DNA of 64,000 nucleotides from assembly GCA_016790285.1 (NCBI GenBank), contig JAEUPJ010000076.1:22773-86772 (forward strand), in the 5' to 3' direction. Position 1 is the stretch's first letter, and each line of letters opens with the position of its first letter. The notes under the pieces were generated by a model. That model saw only the letters and a list, made by a program, of their open reading frames with translations, did no database searches and had not been told where the DNA came from. The stretch comes from Roseateles sp. Lineage in GTDB: Bacteria; Pseudomonadota; Gammaproteobacteria; Burkholderiales; Burkholderiaceae_C. The position numbers were made by a program, and so were the translations under genes. This document shows, one piece after another, positions 1-8,885 of the stretch.

Positions 1-144
1 ATCGAGCAGGCCGTGCAGTCGGTGCTGGCCCAGGGCTTGCGCACCGCCGACATCTGGAGTGAAGGCACCTCGAAGGTCACGACCCGCGAGATGGGCGACG
101 CTGTCGTCAAAGCCATCACGACCACCAAAACCATTCAGAGCTAA
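1..144 (+). CDS. leuB: 3-isopropylmalate dehydrogenase, C-terminal end (partial)
   Basis: Only the last 47 codons are in the window, open from base 1 and ending in TAA. The visible peptide contains [10 protein letters not shown] and [12 protein letters not shown], the usual C-terminal end of LeuB (the RTADI motif followed by a GT-K-V-T-EMGDAV stretch). LeuB oxidises and decarboxylates 3-isopropylmalate in leucine biosynthesis. The order leuB-asd-fimV-truA is common in Burkholderiales and supports the call. The start and catalytic residues lie outside the window, so intactness cannot be judged. Confidence 0.9.
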   Translation: MEQAVQSVLAQGLRTADIWSEGTSKVTTREMGDAVVKAITTTKTIQS

Positions 145-166
145 CGCTCCGTCTCGTCTCGCCCCG

Positions 167-213
167 ACCAAACCCGGCGAACGAGCCGGGGCCCAAAGTG
201 GAAGGGGTTTGGT
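167..213 (+). promoter_or_regulatory. structured leuB-asd spacer with two competing stems
   Basis: Bases 167-175 (ACCAAACCC) are perfectly complementary to 205-213 (GGGTTTGGT). A second stem, CCCGGC at 173-178 with GCCGGG at 185-190, shares bases 173-175, so the two cannot both form fully. No T-tract follows, so this is not an obvious terminator. The structure ends 12 nt before the AAGGAA Shine-Dalgarno of asd and could tune asd expression or leuB decay. Function is unknown. Confidence 0.35.
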
Positions 214-236
214 GACTGACAGATAAGGAATTGATG

Positions 237-1358
237 ATGACGACCTTGGTAGGCCTTGTAGGCTGGCGCGGCATGGTGGGCTCGGTGCTCATGGAGCGCA
301 TGACCGCCGAGCGCGATTTCGACCTGATCGAGCCGCTGTTCTTCTCGACCTCCAACGCCGGCGGCACCGCCCCGGCCCAGGCCAAGAACGAGAAGTCGCT
401 GCAGAACGCCTTCGACATCGAGCAGCTCAAGCGCTGCGACATCATCATCACCGCCCAGGGCGGCGACTACACGACCGAGGTCTATCCCAAGCTGCGCGCT
501 GCTGGCTGGAACCGCCACTGGATCGACGCTGCCTCCACGCTGCGCATGGCGGACGACGCCGTCATCATCCTGGACCCGGTCAACCGCCCCGTCATCGACC
601 AGGCGCTGGCCAGCGGCGGCAAGAACTGGATCGGTGGCAACTGCACCGTCAGCTGCATGCTCATGGGCGTGGGCGCGCTGTACAAGGCCGGGCTGGTCGA
701 GTGGATGTCCACCCAGACCTACCAGGCAGCCTCCGGTGGTGGCGCCCAGCACATGCGCGAGCTGCTGACGCAATACGGCACGCTCAACGCCTCGGTCAAG
801 TCGCTGCTGGACGACCCCAAGAGCGCCATCCTCGAGATCGACCGCCAGGTCATCGCCAAGCAGCGCGCACTGACGGCCGAAGAGACGGCCAACTTCGGCG
901 TGCCCCTGGGCGGCTCCCTCATCCCCTGGATCGACAAGGACCTGGGCAACGGCATGTCCAAGGAAGAGTGGAAGGGCATGGCCGAGACCAACAAGATCCT
1001 CGGCAATGGCGCTGCCCAGGGCATCCCGGTGGACGGCTTCTGCGTGCGCGTGGGCGCCATGCGCTGCCACAGCCAGGCGCTGACCTTCAAGCTCAAGAAG
1101 GACGTGCCCCTGGCGGACATCGAGGCCATGATCGCCGCGGACAACGCCTGGGTGAAGGTCGTGCCCAACACCCGTGAAGCCACCATCCGCGACCTGACGC
1201 CCGTGGCCGTCACCGGCACCATGACGATCCCGGTCGGCCGCTTGCGCAAGCTGGCCATGGGCCCCGAGTACCTCGGCGCCTTCACCATCGGCGACCAGCT
1301 CTTGTGGGGCGCCGCCGAGCCGCTGCGGCGCATGCTGCGCATCCTGCTGGAGCGCTGA
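237..1358 (+). CDS. asd: aspartate-semialdehyde dehydrogenase
   Basis: A 373-residue protein that reduces aspartyl phosphate to aspartate semialdehyde, the branch point to lysine/diaminopimelate, threonine and methionine. The N-terminus has the NADP-binding loop [14 protein letters not shown], and the catalytic cysteine sits in GGNCTVSCM at about residue 136. Length and motifs match the gamma/betaproteobacterial Asd family. Three in-frame starts are stacked (TTG 231, ATG 234, ATG 237). I chose 237 because AAGGAA at 225-230 then has a 6-nt spacing; 234 is possible. An intrinsic terminator follows at 1367, so asd appears to end its transcription unit. Confidence 0.95.
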   Translation: MTTLVGLVGWRGMVGSVLMERMTAERDFDLIEPLFFSTSNAGGTAPAQAKNEKSLQNAFDIEQLKRCDIIITAQGGDYTTEVYPKLRAAGWNRHWIDAASTLRMADDAVIILDPVNRPVIDQALASGGKNWIGGNCTVSCMLMGVGALYKAGLVEWMSTQTYQAASGGGAQHMRELLTQYGTLNASVKSLLDDPKSAILEIDRQVIAKQRALTAEETANFGVPLGGSLIPWIDKDLGNGMSKEEWKGMAETNKILGNGAAQGIPVDGFCVRVGAMRCHSQALTFKLKKDVPLADIEAMIAADNAWVKVVPNTREATIRDLTPVAVTGTMTIPVGRLRKLAMGPEYLGAFTIGDQLLWGAAEPLRRMLRILLER

Positions 1359-1366
1359 TCCAACGC

Positions 1367-1390
1367 AAACGGGCCTCGTGCCCGTTTTTT
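1367..1390 (+). terminator. intrinsic terminator after asd
   Basis: ACGGGC at 1369-1374 pairs with GCCCGT at 1380-1385 across a 5-nt loop. The stem can be extended by flanking A/T pairs and is followed directly by a run of six T. It lies 8 nt after the asd stop codon. Confidence 0.85.
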
Positions 1391-1720
1391 CATGCCCACG
1401 GCCGGCCGGGGCGTTTCCTGCCCCGGTCGTGATTTGCTTACGGTCTTTTACGTCTTGACCTAGGGTTGACCCGGGCGTGGATATTGAAACCAAGCGACAC
1501 ATCACATACCGCTTGAGCATTTCAGCGTATATGCTTGATGCCGTTGTGTTTTTGATTCGAAACTCGACGCAGGCCATATCGTGCAAACCCGTGTCCAAAC
1601 CCGGTTCGTGCGTTGTTTGCTGAAGATCGAGACAGGCGGGGCCGTTATCAGCCCCGCCTTGTTGCTTTGGGGAATGCCTTGAAAGACCACATCCGCGACG
1701 CATTCGAGGGAGTTCGGCCC
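1391..1720 (+). promoter_or_regulatory. asd-fimV intergenic region with a leader hairpin
   Basis: This stretch of about 330 bp holds no credible gene. TTGACC at 1455-1460 with TGGATA 17 bp downstream is a weak promoter candidate. GGCGGGGC at 1635-1642 pairs perfectly with GCCCCGCC at 1651-1658 over an 8-nt loop, followed by a modest T-rich stretch (TTGTTGCTTT). That makes it a plausible attenuator or partial terminator in the fimV leader. GAGGGAG at 1706-1712 is the fimV Shine-Dalgarno. The hairpin is certain as sequence; its function is inferred. Confidence 0.45.
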
Positions 1721-4243
1721 ATGGGATTTGCTCGCCACCATCTCGCGCTCGCCGCGGCTCTGCTCATGGCCGGTAGCGGCGCGCAGGCCCTGGGGCTGGG
1801 CAAGTTGAATGTGCAGTCGGCGCTTGGCGAGACCATGCGCGCCGAGATCGACATCACCAGCCTGACCCCCGAGGAGGCCGCCAGCCTGAAGGTGCGTGTA
1901 GCGCCGCCCGACGCCTACCGCAGCAGCGGGGTGGAATACAACCAGGTGCTCTCCTCGACGCAAGTGCAGGTCGTGCGCAACGGGGCCCGCACCGTGCTGA
2001 GGGTCAGCAGCGACCGCTCCGTGCAGGAGCCCTTCGTCGACGTCATCCTCGAGCTGACGTGGTCCAGCGGCCGCCTGGTGCGCGAATACACGCTGCTGTT
2101 CGACCCCCCGAGCCTGGGCAAGCCCGCCCCGGTGGTGACGGCACCCCCCGCCATGGCGGCCGCGCCGGCGGCCCCCGCTTCCGCCGAAGCCGTACCCGCG
2201 CCCGCACCGGCGGTCACGTCGGCCTTGCCGCGCAGCGCCTCCGCGCCCGCTCCCGCGCCCATCGCCCGTCCTGCGGCACCGGCCCCCGCGCCCGTGGCCG
2301 CCGTGCGCCCGCCGGTCACGGCGGGGTCGGACTACGAAGTTCGCCCGGGCGACTCCCTCTCCAAGGTCGCGGCGCGCACCCAGGTCAGCGGCATTTCGCT
2401 GGACCAGATGCTGGTCGGCCTGTTCCGCAACAACCCTGACGCCTTCATCGACGGCAACATGAACCGCCTCAAGGCGGGTTCCACGCTGCAGGTGCCCGGC
2501 AGCGAGACCCTCGCGTCGGTGTCGCAGAGCGAGGCGCGCCAGATCATCCTGGCCCAGAGCGCCGACTTCTCGGCCTACCGCCAGCGCCTCGCCTCTGCCG
2601 CGCCCACGCTGCAGAACACCGAGAGCGAGCGCCAATCCAAGGGCCAGGTGCAGGCCGCGGTGGAAGACCGCAAGCCGGCCGCCGCCCCGACGCCCGACAA
2701 GCTCACGCTCAGCAAGGCCGGCGGCGCTGCAGCCAGTGCTGCCGAGAGCAAGCTGTCCAAGGAAGCCGAGAAGAAGGATGCCGCCGCCCGCGTGGCCGAG
2801 CTGACGCGCAACGTCGAAGAGCTCAAGAAGCTCTCCAGCGCAGCCAAGCCTGCTGCGCCCGCTGCGGCGTCGGCACCGGCCCCTGCGGTGATGCCCACGC
2901 CCGCATTGCCGGCGCCCGCGCCGGTCGTGGCGGCTGCCGAGCCGGCTTCGGCGCCCGTGACGGCGCCTGCACCGGTGGCAGCGGCCGCCAGCGCGGCGTC
3001 CAAGCCCATGGCCCGCGCGAGCGCGCCGCTTGCGCCCCCGCCGGCCGCCGAGCCGCCCGGCTTCATCGATATGGTGCTCGATAGCCCAATCGTGGTGCCG
3101 GTTGCCGCCCTCGTTGTCGCCGTGCTGGGTGGCCTCGGCCTGTACCGGCTGCGTTCGCGCCGCCCGGCCAATGCGGCCGAGACCGGCTTCCACGAGAGCC
3201 GCCTGCAGCCGGATTCGTTCTTCGGCGGCACCGGTGGCCAGCGCGTGGACACGCGTGATGCCCAGAACAGCGGCCAGTCGTCCATGAGCTACTCGCTGAG
3301 CCAGCTCGACGCCATCGGTGACGTGGACCCGGTGGCCGAAGCCGACGTCTACCTGGCCTATGGCCGCGACCTGCAGGCCGAGGAGATCCTGAAGGAAGCC
3401 CTGCGCGCCAACCCGACGCGCCTGGCCATCCGGCTGAAGCTGCTGGAGGTCTACGCCAAGCGTCGCGACACCAAGGGCTTCGAGCAACTGGCTGTCCAGC
3501 TGTATGCCGAGACCAAGGGCTCGGGCGAAGACTGGTCCAAGGCCCAGGAGTTGGGTCGTGGCATCGACCCCGACAACCCGCTCTACCAACCCGGCGGCGC
3601 GCCTGCGCTGCATGAGGACGGCCCCGAGCTGCGCCCTGAGCCCATGAACGCGAGCACGCTGCCGCAGACGGCGCTGCCCCCGGGCGCCGTGGCTGCCGCC
3701 GCCGCCGCGGCTCATCTGGCGACCGATTCGCTGCGCAGCGGCCCGGATACCGGCCCTGTGAGCGGTTTCGACCTCGCCCTGGACCTGGACCTGGACGCGC
3801 CGGAGCCCGTCTCGCCGAATGCGATGGCCCAGACCCAGGCCATGCCGGCCTCGGTCGAGCACGCGCCGATGACGATGGACTTCGACATCTCCAGCCGTGG
3901 CACGCGCACCGCGCCGCCCGCGCCGGACCTGAGTTTCGACCTCAGCGGCATGGGGGACCTGCCGGTCACCGCGTCGCCCGCGCCGGCAGCGTCCACGGAC
4001 CTGGACTTCGACCTGGGTGCGCCCACCCAGCCGGGCGAGTCCGAACCCGACCACCTCGCCAACGCGCTGGAGGCCCTGGGTGACGACGATGGCGACCCGC
4101 TGCAGCGTCAGCTGGAACTGGCCGACGAGTTCCGCCAGATCGGCGACACGGAAGGGGCGCGCGAAGTGCTGCAGGAACTCCTGCAGCGCGCCAGCGGCCC
4201 CCTGAAGGCCCGCGCCCAGGCCATGCTCAACGAGCTGCTCTGA
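1721..4243 (+). CDS. fimV: FimV-family pilus assembly / polarity protein
   Basis: An 840-residue inner-membrane protein. From the N-terminus: a signal peptide (MGFARHHLALAAALLMAGSG) followed by the FimV N-terminal domain; a Pro/Ala-rich linker; a LysM-like domain at about 204-260 (YEVRPGDSLSKVA); a short coiled coil near 345-375 with KLSKEAEKKDAAARVAEL; a transmembrane segment at about 457-478; an acidic cytoplasmic region; and the conserved FimV C-terminal domain at about 775-840 (LANALEALGDDDGDPLQRQL). FimV binds peptidoglycan and organises type IV pili and polar complexes. The ATG at 1721 is chosen for its Shine-Dalgarno and because it begins the signal peptide; a longer upstream reading frame would bury the signal. 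Confidence 0.9.
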   Translation: MGFARHHLALAAALLMAGSGAQALGLGKLNVQSALGETMRAEIDITSLTPEEAASLKVRVAPPDAYRSSGVEYNQVLSSTQVQVVRNGARTVLRVSSDRSVQEPFVDVILELTWSSGRLVREYTLLFDPPSLGKPAPVVTAPPAMAAAPAAPASAEAVPAPAPAVTSALPRSASAPAPAPIARPAAPAPAPVAAVRPPVTAGSDYEVRPGDSLSKVAARTQVSGISLDQMLVGLFRNNPDAFIDGNMNRLKAGSTLQVPGSETLASVSQSEARQIILAQSADFSAYRQRLASAAPTLQNTESERQSKGQVQAAVEDRKPAAAPTPDKLTLSKAGGAAASAAESKLSKEAEKKDAAARVAELTRNVEELKKLSSAAKPAAPAAASAPAPAVMPTPALPAPAPVVAAAEPASAPVTAPAPVAAAASAASKPMARASAPLAPPPAAEPPGFIDMVLDSPIVVPVAALVVAVLGGLGLYRLRSRRPANAAETGFHESRLQPDSFFGGTGGQRVDTRDAQNSGQSSMSYSLSQLDAIGDVDPVAEADVYLAYGRDLQAEEILKEALRANPTRLAIRLKLLEVYAKRRDTKGFEQLAVQLYAETKGSGEDWSKAQELGRGIDPDNPLYQPGGAPALHEDGPELRPEPMNASTLPQTALPPGAVAAAAAAAHLATDSLRSGPDTGPVSGFDLALDLDLDAPEPVSPNAMAQTQAMPASVEHAPMTMDFDISSRGTRTAPPAPDLSFDLSGMGDLPVTASPAPAASTDLDFDLGAPTQPGESEPDHLANALEALGDDDGDPLQRQLELADEFRQIGDTEGAREVLQELLQRASGPLKARAQAMLNELL

Positions 4244-4270
4244 CGCAGGCGGCCCTTGCCGCGATACTCC

Positions 4271-4297
4271 AACGCCCGGCCTGGCCGGGCGTTTTCA
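4271..4297 (+). terminator. intrinsic terminator between fimV and truA
   Basis: A perfect 10-bp stem (AACGCCCGGC at 4271-4280 with GCCGGGCGTT at 4284-4293) and a 3-nt loop, followed by TTC. It ends only 17 nt before the truA ATG, so truA needs read-through or a promoter inside fimV. Confidence 0.8.
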
Positions 4298-4310
4298 CTT
4301 CCGGATCCCG

Positions 4311-5093
4311 ATGAGAGTTGCACTTGGCGTGAGCTACCGCGGCGGCGGCTACAACGGCTGGCAAAGCCAGCCCGGCGGCCGCACCGTGCAGGACGCCCTC
4401 GAGAAGGGCCTGTCGGCCTTCGCCGCCCAGCCCATCCGCACGATCTGCGCCGGCCGCACGGACACCGGCGTGCACGGCATCAACCAGGTGGTGCATTTCG
4501 ACACCGAGGTCGAGCGCGAGCCCTTCTCCTGGGTGCGCGGCGTCAACCGCTATCTGCCCCCTGACATCGCCATCCAGTGGAGCCGCTTCCCGGGCGAGGC
4601 GTTCCATGCCCGCAATTCGGCCCGCGGCCGGCGCTACGCCTACCTGCTGCTGGAGTCGGCGGTGCGCCCGGCCATCGAGTCAGGTCAATGTGGCTGGATC
4701 TTTCGCCCGCTCGACCAGGCGGCCCTCGAGGCCGCTGCGGCGCAGCTGATCGGTGAACATGATTTTTCGTCGTTCCGCTCGTCGGAGTGCCAGGCGGCCT
4801 CGCCCGTGAAGACGCTGCGCGAGATCAAGGTGCAGCGCCGCGGCGTGTATTGGCGCTTCGAGTTCGAGGCCAGTGCCTTCCTGCACCACATGGTGCGCAA
4901 CCTGATGGGCTGCCTGCTGGCGGTCGGCAGCGGCACGCGCTCGCCGGCCTGGGTCGGCGACGTCCTTGCCGCGCGTGACCGCAAGGTCGCCGCGCCGACG
5001 TTCTCCCCCGATGGCTTGTACTTTCTCGGGCCCACCTACGATGACGAGCTGGACATTCCGCGGCACGTCGCTGCGCTGGATTGGTTGCCGTGA
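4311..5093 (+). CDS. truA: tRNA pseudouridine(38-40) synthase TruA
   Basis: A 260-residue enzyme that isomerises uridines 38-40 in the anticodon stem-loop of many tRNAs. The catalytic aspartate is Asp51 in CAGRTDTGVHGINQ; downstream motifs FHARNSARGRRYAYLLL and FLHHMVRNLMG are typical of TruA. The start MRVALGVSYRGGGYNGW matches the family N-terminus exactly, leaving only about 17 nt to the preceding hairpin and no strong Shine-Dalgarno. It heads the conserved truA-trpF-trpB-trpA-accD-folC string. Confidence 0.96.
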   Translation: MRVALGVSYRGGGYNGWQSQPGGRTVQDALEKGLSAFAAQPIRTICAGRTDTGVHGINQVVHFDTEVEREPFSWVRGVNRYLPPDIAIQWSRFPGEAFHARNSARGRRYAYLLLESAVRPAIESGQCGWIFRPLDQAALEAAAAQLIGEHDFSSFRSSECQAASPVKTLREIKVQRRGVYWRFEFEASAFLHHMVRNLMGCLLAVGSGTRSPAWVGDVLAARDRKVAAPTFSPDGLYFLGPTYDDELDIPRHVAALDWLP

Positions 5094-5129
5094 GGGCCGG
5101 CAGGCGGACCTGACGGCCGAAAAGCACAC

Positions 5130-5759
5130 ATGAAGACCCGAATCAAGATCTGCGGCCTCACGCGAGAGGCTGACGTCGACGCCGCCGTCGAAGCCGGGGC
5201 CGATGCCATCGGCTTCGTCTTCTACGCCAAGAGCCCGCGGGCCGTGACGCCCGAGCGGGCGAGGGCGCTGGCGCGTCGCCTGCCGCCTTTCGTCACGCCG
5301 GTGGGGCTGTTCGTCAACGCGACCGACGCCGAACTTCAGGCCGGGCTCGACGCCTTGCCCAACATGCTCATCCAGTTCCACGGCGACGAGACGCCGGCCG
5401 AGTGCGAGCGTGCCAACCGTCCGTTCATTCGGGCCGCCGGCGTCGGGCCGGGCTTCGACTTGCTAAACTTCAGGCAGTCATTCTCCAGCGCCCAAGCCAT
5501 CCTGCTCGACGCCGTCGTCGAGGGGTATGGCGGTGGCGGCAAGGTCTTCGATTGGTCACTTCTTCCTCCAAGCGCTCCCTTTCCGGTCGTTTTGTCTGGT
5601 GGGTTGAGTGCGGCCAACGTCGGCGATGGCATGGCGCGCATCCGGCCCTGGGCCGTTGATGTGAGTTCCGGCGTCGAGTCCGCCAAGGGCATCAAGGACG
5701 CCGGCCTGATCCAAGCCTTTTGCCGCGCCGTGCGCGATGCCGACGCGGCCCTCGCCTGA
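5130..5759 (+). CDS. trpF: phosphoribosylanthranilate isomerase
   Basis: A 209-residue single-domain TIM barrel catalysing the Amadori rearrangement of N-(5-phosphoribosyl)anthranilate in tryptophan synthesis. [18 protein letters not shown] holds the catalytic cysteine, and [18 protein letters not shown] and [12 protein letters not shown] are further family signatures. It lies 36 nt after truA and 11 nt before trpB. No trp leader peptide or attenuator is visible upstream. The trpE/G/D/C genes are not in the window, consistent with the split trp arrangement usual in betaproteobacteria. Confidence 0.96.
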   Translation: MKTRIKICGLTREADVDAAVEAGADAIGFVFYAKSPRAVTPERARALARRLPPFVTPVGLFVNATDAELQAGLDALPNMLIQFHGDETPAECERANRPFIRAAGVGPGFDLLNFRQSFSSAQAILLDAVVEGYGGGGKVFDWSLLPPSAPFPVVLSGGLSAANVGDGMARIRPWAVDVSSGVESAKGIKDAGLIQAFCRAVRDADAALA

Positions 5760-5770
5760 GAGAGATTGCG

Positions 5771-7060
5771 ATGTTTGAATACCAGCAGCCCGACGCCACC
5801 GGGCACTTCCGCTCGTCCGCCGGCCCCGCCTTCGGCGGCAGCTTCGTCTCCGAGACCCTCGTCCACGCCCTGGACGAACTCAAGGACGCCTACGCCCACT
5901 ACCGCAACGACCCCGAGTTCGTCGCCGAGTACAAGAAGGAGCTCGCGCATTTCGTCGGCCGCCCGAGCCCGATCTACCACGCCGAGCGCCTGAGCCGCGA
6001 ACTGGGCGGCGCCCAGATCTACCTCAAGCGCGAGGACCTGAACCACACCGGCGCGCACAAGATCAACAACGTCATCGGCCAGGCCCTGCTGGCCAAGCGC
6101 ATGGGCAAGCCGCGCGTCATTGCCGAAACGGGCGCCGGCCAGCACGGCGTGGCCACGGCCACCATCTGCGCCCGCTACGGCCTGGAATGCGTGGTCTACA
6201 TGGGCAGCGAGGACGTCAAGCGCCAGTCGCCCAACGTCTACCGCATGAAGCTGCTCGGCGCGACCGTCGTGCCCGTGGAGAGCGGCAGCAAGACGCTGAA
6301 GGACGCGCTCAACGAAGCCATGCGCGACTGGGTCACCAACGTCGAAAGCACCTTCTACATCATCGGCACCGTGGCGGGCCCGCACCCCTACCCGATGATG
6401 GTGCGCGACTTCCAGCGCATCATCGGCGACGAGTGCCTCGTGCAGATGCCCGAGATGGTCGGCCGCCAGCCCGACGCCGTGCTCGCCTGCGTGGGCGGCG
6501 GCAGCAACGCCATCGGCATCTTCTACCCCTACATCCCGCACGAGGCCACGCGCCTCATCGGCGTGGAGGCGGCCGGGGAGGGTATCGACAGCGGCAAGCA
6601 CGCCGCCACGCTCTCGGCCGGCACGCCTGGCGTGCTGCACGGCAACCGCACCTACCTGCTGCAGGACGCCAACGGCCAGATCACCGAGACGCACTCCATC
6701 TCGGCCGGCCTCGACTACCCCGGCGTCGGCCCGGAGCACGCCCACCTGAAGGACATCGGGCGTGCCGAGTACGTCGGCGTGACCGACGCCGAGGCGCTGG
6801 CGGCCTTCCACCACCTCTGCCGCACCGAGGGCATCATCCCCGCGCTCGAGTCCAGCCACGCCGTGGCCCACGCGATGAAGATCGCGCCGACGATGGCCAA
6901 GGATCAAGTGCTGCTGGTCAACCTGTCCGGTCGCGGTGACAAGGACATCGGCACCGTCGCCGACCTGTCCAACGCCGACTTCTACTGCCGCCCGAGCTGC
7001 CGCGGCCAGTCCGTCAAGGGCGCCGAGGCCGTCATCGCCTTCCCGGGAGCCCAGGCATGA
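5771..7060 (+). CDS. trpB: tryptophan synthase beta chain
   Basis: A 429-residue PLP enzyme joining indole and serine to make tryptophan. The Schiff-base lysine is in [14 protein letters not shown] at about residue 97; the phosphate loop [12 protein letters not shown] and the [16 protein letters not shown] segment are intact. The ATG at 5771 gives the family N-terminus [13 protein letters not shown] and has GAGAGA just upstream. A more distal in-frame ATG would lie inside trpF and is rejected. The stop overlaps the trpA start (ATGA), as expected for subunits of one alpha2-beta2 complex. Confidence 0.97.
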   Translation: MFEYQQPDATGHFRSSAGPAFGGSFVSETLVHALDELKDAYAHYRNDPEFVAEYKKELAHFVGRPSPIYHAERLSRELGGAQIYLKREDLNHTGAHKINNVIGQALLAKRMGKPRVIAETGAGQHGVATATICARYGLECVVYMGSEDVKRQSPNVYRMKLLGATVVPVESGSKTLKDALNEAMRDWVTNVESTFYIIGTVAGPHPYPMMVRDFQRIIGDECLVQMPEMVGRQPDAVLACVGGGSNAIGIFYPYIPHEATRLIGVEAAGEGIDSGKHAATLSAGTPGVLHGNRTYLLQDANGQITETHSISAGLDYPGVGPEHAHLKDIGRAEYVGVTDAEALAAFHHLCRTEGIIPALESSHAVAHAMKIAPTMAKDQVLLVNLSGRGDKDIGTVADLSNADFYCRPSCRGQSVKGAEAVIAFPGAQA

Positions 7061-7857
7061 GCCGCATCGCCACCACCTTCGACGCGCTCAAGGCGCAAGG
7101 CCGCAAGGCCCTCATTCCCTTCGTCACCGCGGGCGACCCGCACCCCGCGGCCACCGTCGCGCTGATGCAGGCCATGGCCGAGGCCGGGGCGGACGTCATC
7201 GAGCTGGGCGTGCCGTTCTCCGACCCCATGGCCGACGGCCCCGTCATCCAGCGTGCCGGCGAGCGTGCGCTGACCAAGGGCATCTCGCTGCGCGACGTGC
7301 TGGCCTACGTGCGCGAGTTCCGCATCACCAACGACCGCACGCCCATCGTGCTGATGGGCTACGCCAACCCCGTGGAGCGCTACGGCACGGCGGCCTTCGT
7401 GGCCGATGCCCAGGCTGCGGGCGTGGATGGCGTGCTCATCGTCGACTACCCGCCCGAGGAGTGCGCCGAATTCGCCGCCCAGCTGCGCGCGGCCGGCATG
7501 GATGCCATCTTCCTGCTCGCGCCCACGTCCACCGAGGCGCGCATGGCGCAGGTCGGCCAGCTCGCCAGCGGCTACGTCTACTACGTGTCGCTCAAGGGCG
7601 TGACGGGTGCCGGCCACCTCAACACCGACGCGGTCGCCGAGGCCGTGCCGCGCATCCGCAAGCACGTCAGCGTGCCGGTTGGCGTGGGCTTCGGCATCCG
7701 CGACGCCGCCACGGCCAAGGCGGTGGGGGCGGTGTCGGACGCGGTGGTCATCGGCTCCAAGCTGGTCGAACTGCTCGAACGCCAGCCGGTCGATAATGTC
7801 GCCTCGACTGGCGCCGCCTTCATCCGCGAGATCCGTGCGGCGCTGGACACCCTCTAA
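7057..7857 (+). CDS. trpA: tryptophan synthase alpha chain
   Basis: A 266-residue TIM-barrel subunit that cleaves indole-3-glycerol phosphate and channels indole to Trp[20 protein letters not shown] contains the catalytic glutamate and the conserved loop; [14 protein letters not shown] carries the catalytic aspartate; the phosphate site is seen in [12 protein letters not shown]. The ATG overlaps the trpB stop by 4 nt, so translation is probably coupled. accD follows after 21 nt with AAGGAAGAG as a strong ribosome site. Confidence 0.97.
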   Translation: MSRIATTFDALKAQGRKALIPFVTAGDPHPAATVALMQAMAEAGADVIELGVPFSDPMADGPVIQRAGERALTKGISLRDVLAYVREFRITNDRTPIVLMGYANPVERYGTAAFVADAQAAGVDGVLIVDYPPEECAEFAAQLRAAGMDAIFLLAPTSTEARMAQVGQLASGYVYYVSLKGVTGAGHLNTDAVAEAVPRIRKHVSVPVGVGFGIRDAATAKAVGAVSDAVVIGSKLVELLERQPVDNVASTGAAFIREIRAALDTL

Positions 7858-7878
7858 ATCCCACAAGGAAGAGAACGC

Positions 7879-8751
7879 ATGAGCTGGCTCGACAAACTGC
7901 TCCCGCCCAAGATTCAGCAAGGTGACCCGGCCGACCGCCGCACCGTGCCCGAGGGCCTGTGGATCAAGTGCCCCAGCTGCGAGACGGTGCTCTACAAGAC
8001 CGACCTGGAGCAGAACATCAACGTCTGCCCCAAGTGCTCGCACCACCACCGCATCGGCGCGCGGGCGCGCCTGGACGCTTTCCTCGACGGCGAAGGTCGC
8101 TACGAGATCGGCCAGGAAGTGCTGCCCGTCGACGCGCTGAAGTTCAAGGACAGCAAGAAGTACCCCGACCGCCTGAAGGAAGCGCTGGAGAGCACCGGCG
8201 AGACCGACGCGCTGGTGGTCATGGGCGGTGCCGTCATGAGCGTGCCGGTGGTGACGGCCTGCTTCGAGTTCGACTTCATGGGGGGCTCCATGGGCTCCGT
8301 CGTCGGCGAGCGCTTCGTGCGCGGTGTCGAGACGGCCATCGAGCAGAAGACGCCCTTCATCTGCTTCACCGCCACCGGCGGCGCGCGGATGCAGGAAGGC
8401 CTGCTGAGCCTGATGCAGATGGCCAAGACCAACGCGTCGCTCACGCGCCTGGCCAAGGCCAAGTTGCCCTACATCAGCGTCCTGACCGACCCGACCATGG
8501 GCGGCGTGTCGGCGTCCTTCGCCTTCGTCGGCGACATCGTGCTGGCCGAGCCCAAGGCCCTGATCGGCTTTGCCGGCCCGCGCGTCATCGAGAACACCGT
8601 GCGCGAGAAGCTCCCCCCGGGCTTCCAGCGCGCCGAGTTCCTGATGGAAAAGGGCGCCGTGGACATGATCGTGGACCGCCGCCAACTGCGCGAGACCATC
8701 GCCCGCCAGCTGGCCATGCTGCAGCGCCAAAGCGCCGACGCGGTGGCCTGA
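7879..8751 (+). CDS. accD: acetyl-CoA carboxylase, carboxyltransferase subunit beta
   Basis: A 290-residue subunit of the carboxyltransferase that makes malonyl-CoA for fatty-acid synthesis. A four-cysteine zinc ribbon is visible at the N-terminus (CPSC at 31-34 and CPKC near 50-53). It is followed by the crotonase-fold carboxyltransferase domain with [24 protein letters not shown] and [11 protein letters not shown]. Length and order fit AccD. The gene sits in the trp-folC string as in most betaproteobacteria. Confidence 0.97.
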   Translation: MSWLDKLLPPKIQQGDPADRRTVPEGLWIKCPSCETVLYKTDLEQNINVCPKCSHHHRIGARARLDAFLDGEGRYEIGQEVLPVDALKFKDSKKYPDRLKEALESTGETDALVVMGGAVMSVPVVTACFEFDFMGGSMGSVVGERFVRGVETAIEQKTPFICFTATGGARMQEGLLSLMQMAKTNASLTRLAKAKLPYISVLTDPTMGGVSASFAFVGDIVLAEPKALIGFAGPRVIENTVREKLPPGFQRAEFLMEKGAVDMIVDRRQLRETIARQLAMLQRQSADAVA

Positions 8752-8765
8752 TGGCCCACCCCGTT

Positions 8766-8792
8766 CCGGCTTCGCCGGCCCCCTCGAGGGGG
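8766..8792. repeat. small palindromic intergenic element
   Basis: Two adjoining palindromes: CCGGC-TTC-GCCGG at 8766-8778, then the perfect 14-mer CCCCCTCGAGGGGG at 8779-8792. A related C5TC-TG-GAG5 palindrome lies at 43446-43461. Such GC-rich extragenic palindromes recur in Burkholderiales intergenic spaces; calling it a dispersed family rests on only two copies here. Confidence 0.4.
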
Positions 8793-8843
8793 CGCCGCCG
8801 ATGGCCCGGGGACGCCGGATCCACGGCAGCTGCTTGATTGACC

Positions 8844-8878
8844 GCGGCCAGGCTTGTCAGCCTGGCCGCTCTTCTTCC
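8844..8878 (+). terminator. terminator-like hairpin after accD
   Basis: A perfect 10-bp stem, GCGGCCAGGC at 8844-8853 with GCCTGGCCGC at 8860-8869, with a 6-nt loop, followed by TCTTCTTCC. The T-tract is interrupted by C, so termination may be partial. It ends 16 nt before the folC ATG. Confidence 0.6.
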
Positions 8879-8885
8879 GAACGCC

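Noticed and set aside
1502-4054. 850-codon minus-strand open frame opposite fimV
   Set aside because: Arg/Gly/His-rich shadow of a high-GC gene; no ribosome site or domain, while fimV on the other strand is clear.
5094-5129. trp attenuator or leader peptide before trpF
   Set aside because: The 36-nt gap has no Trp-rich small ORF and no terminator.
8838-8885. TTG start giving a longer FolC
   Set aside because: It would translate through the terminator-like hairpin; ATG 8886 gives the family N-terminus.
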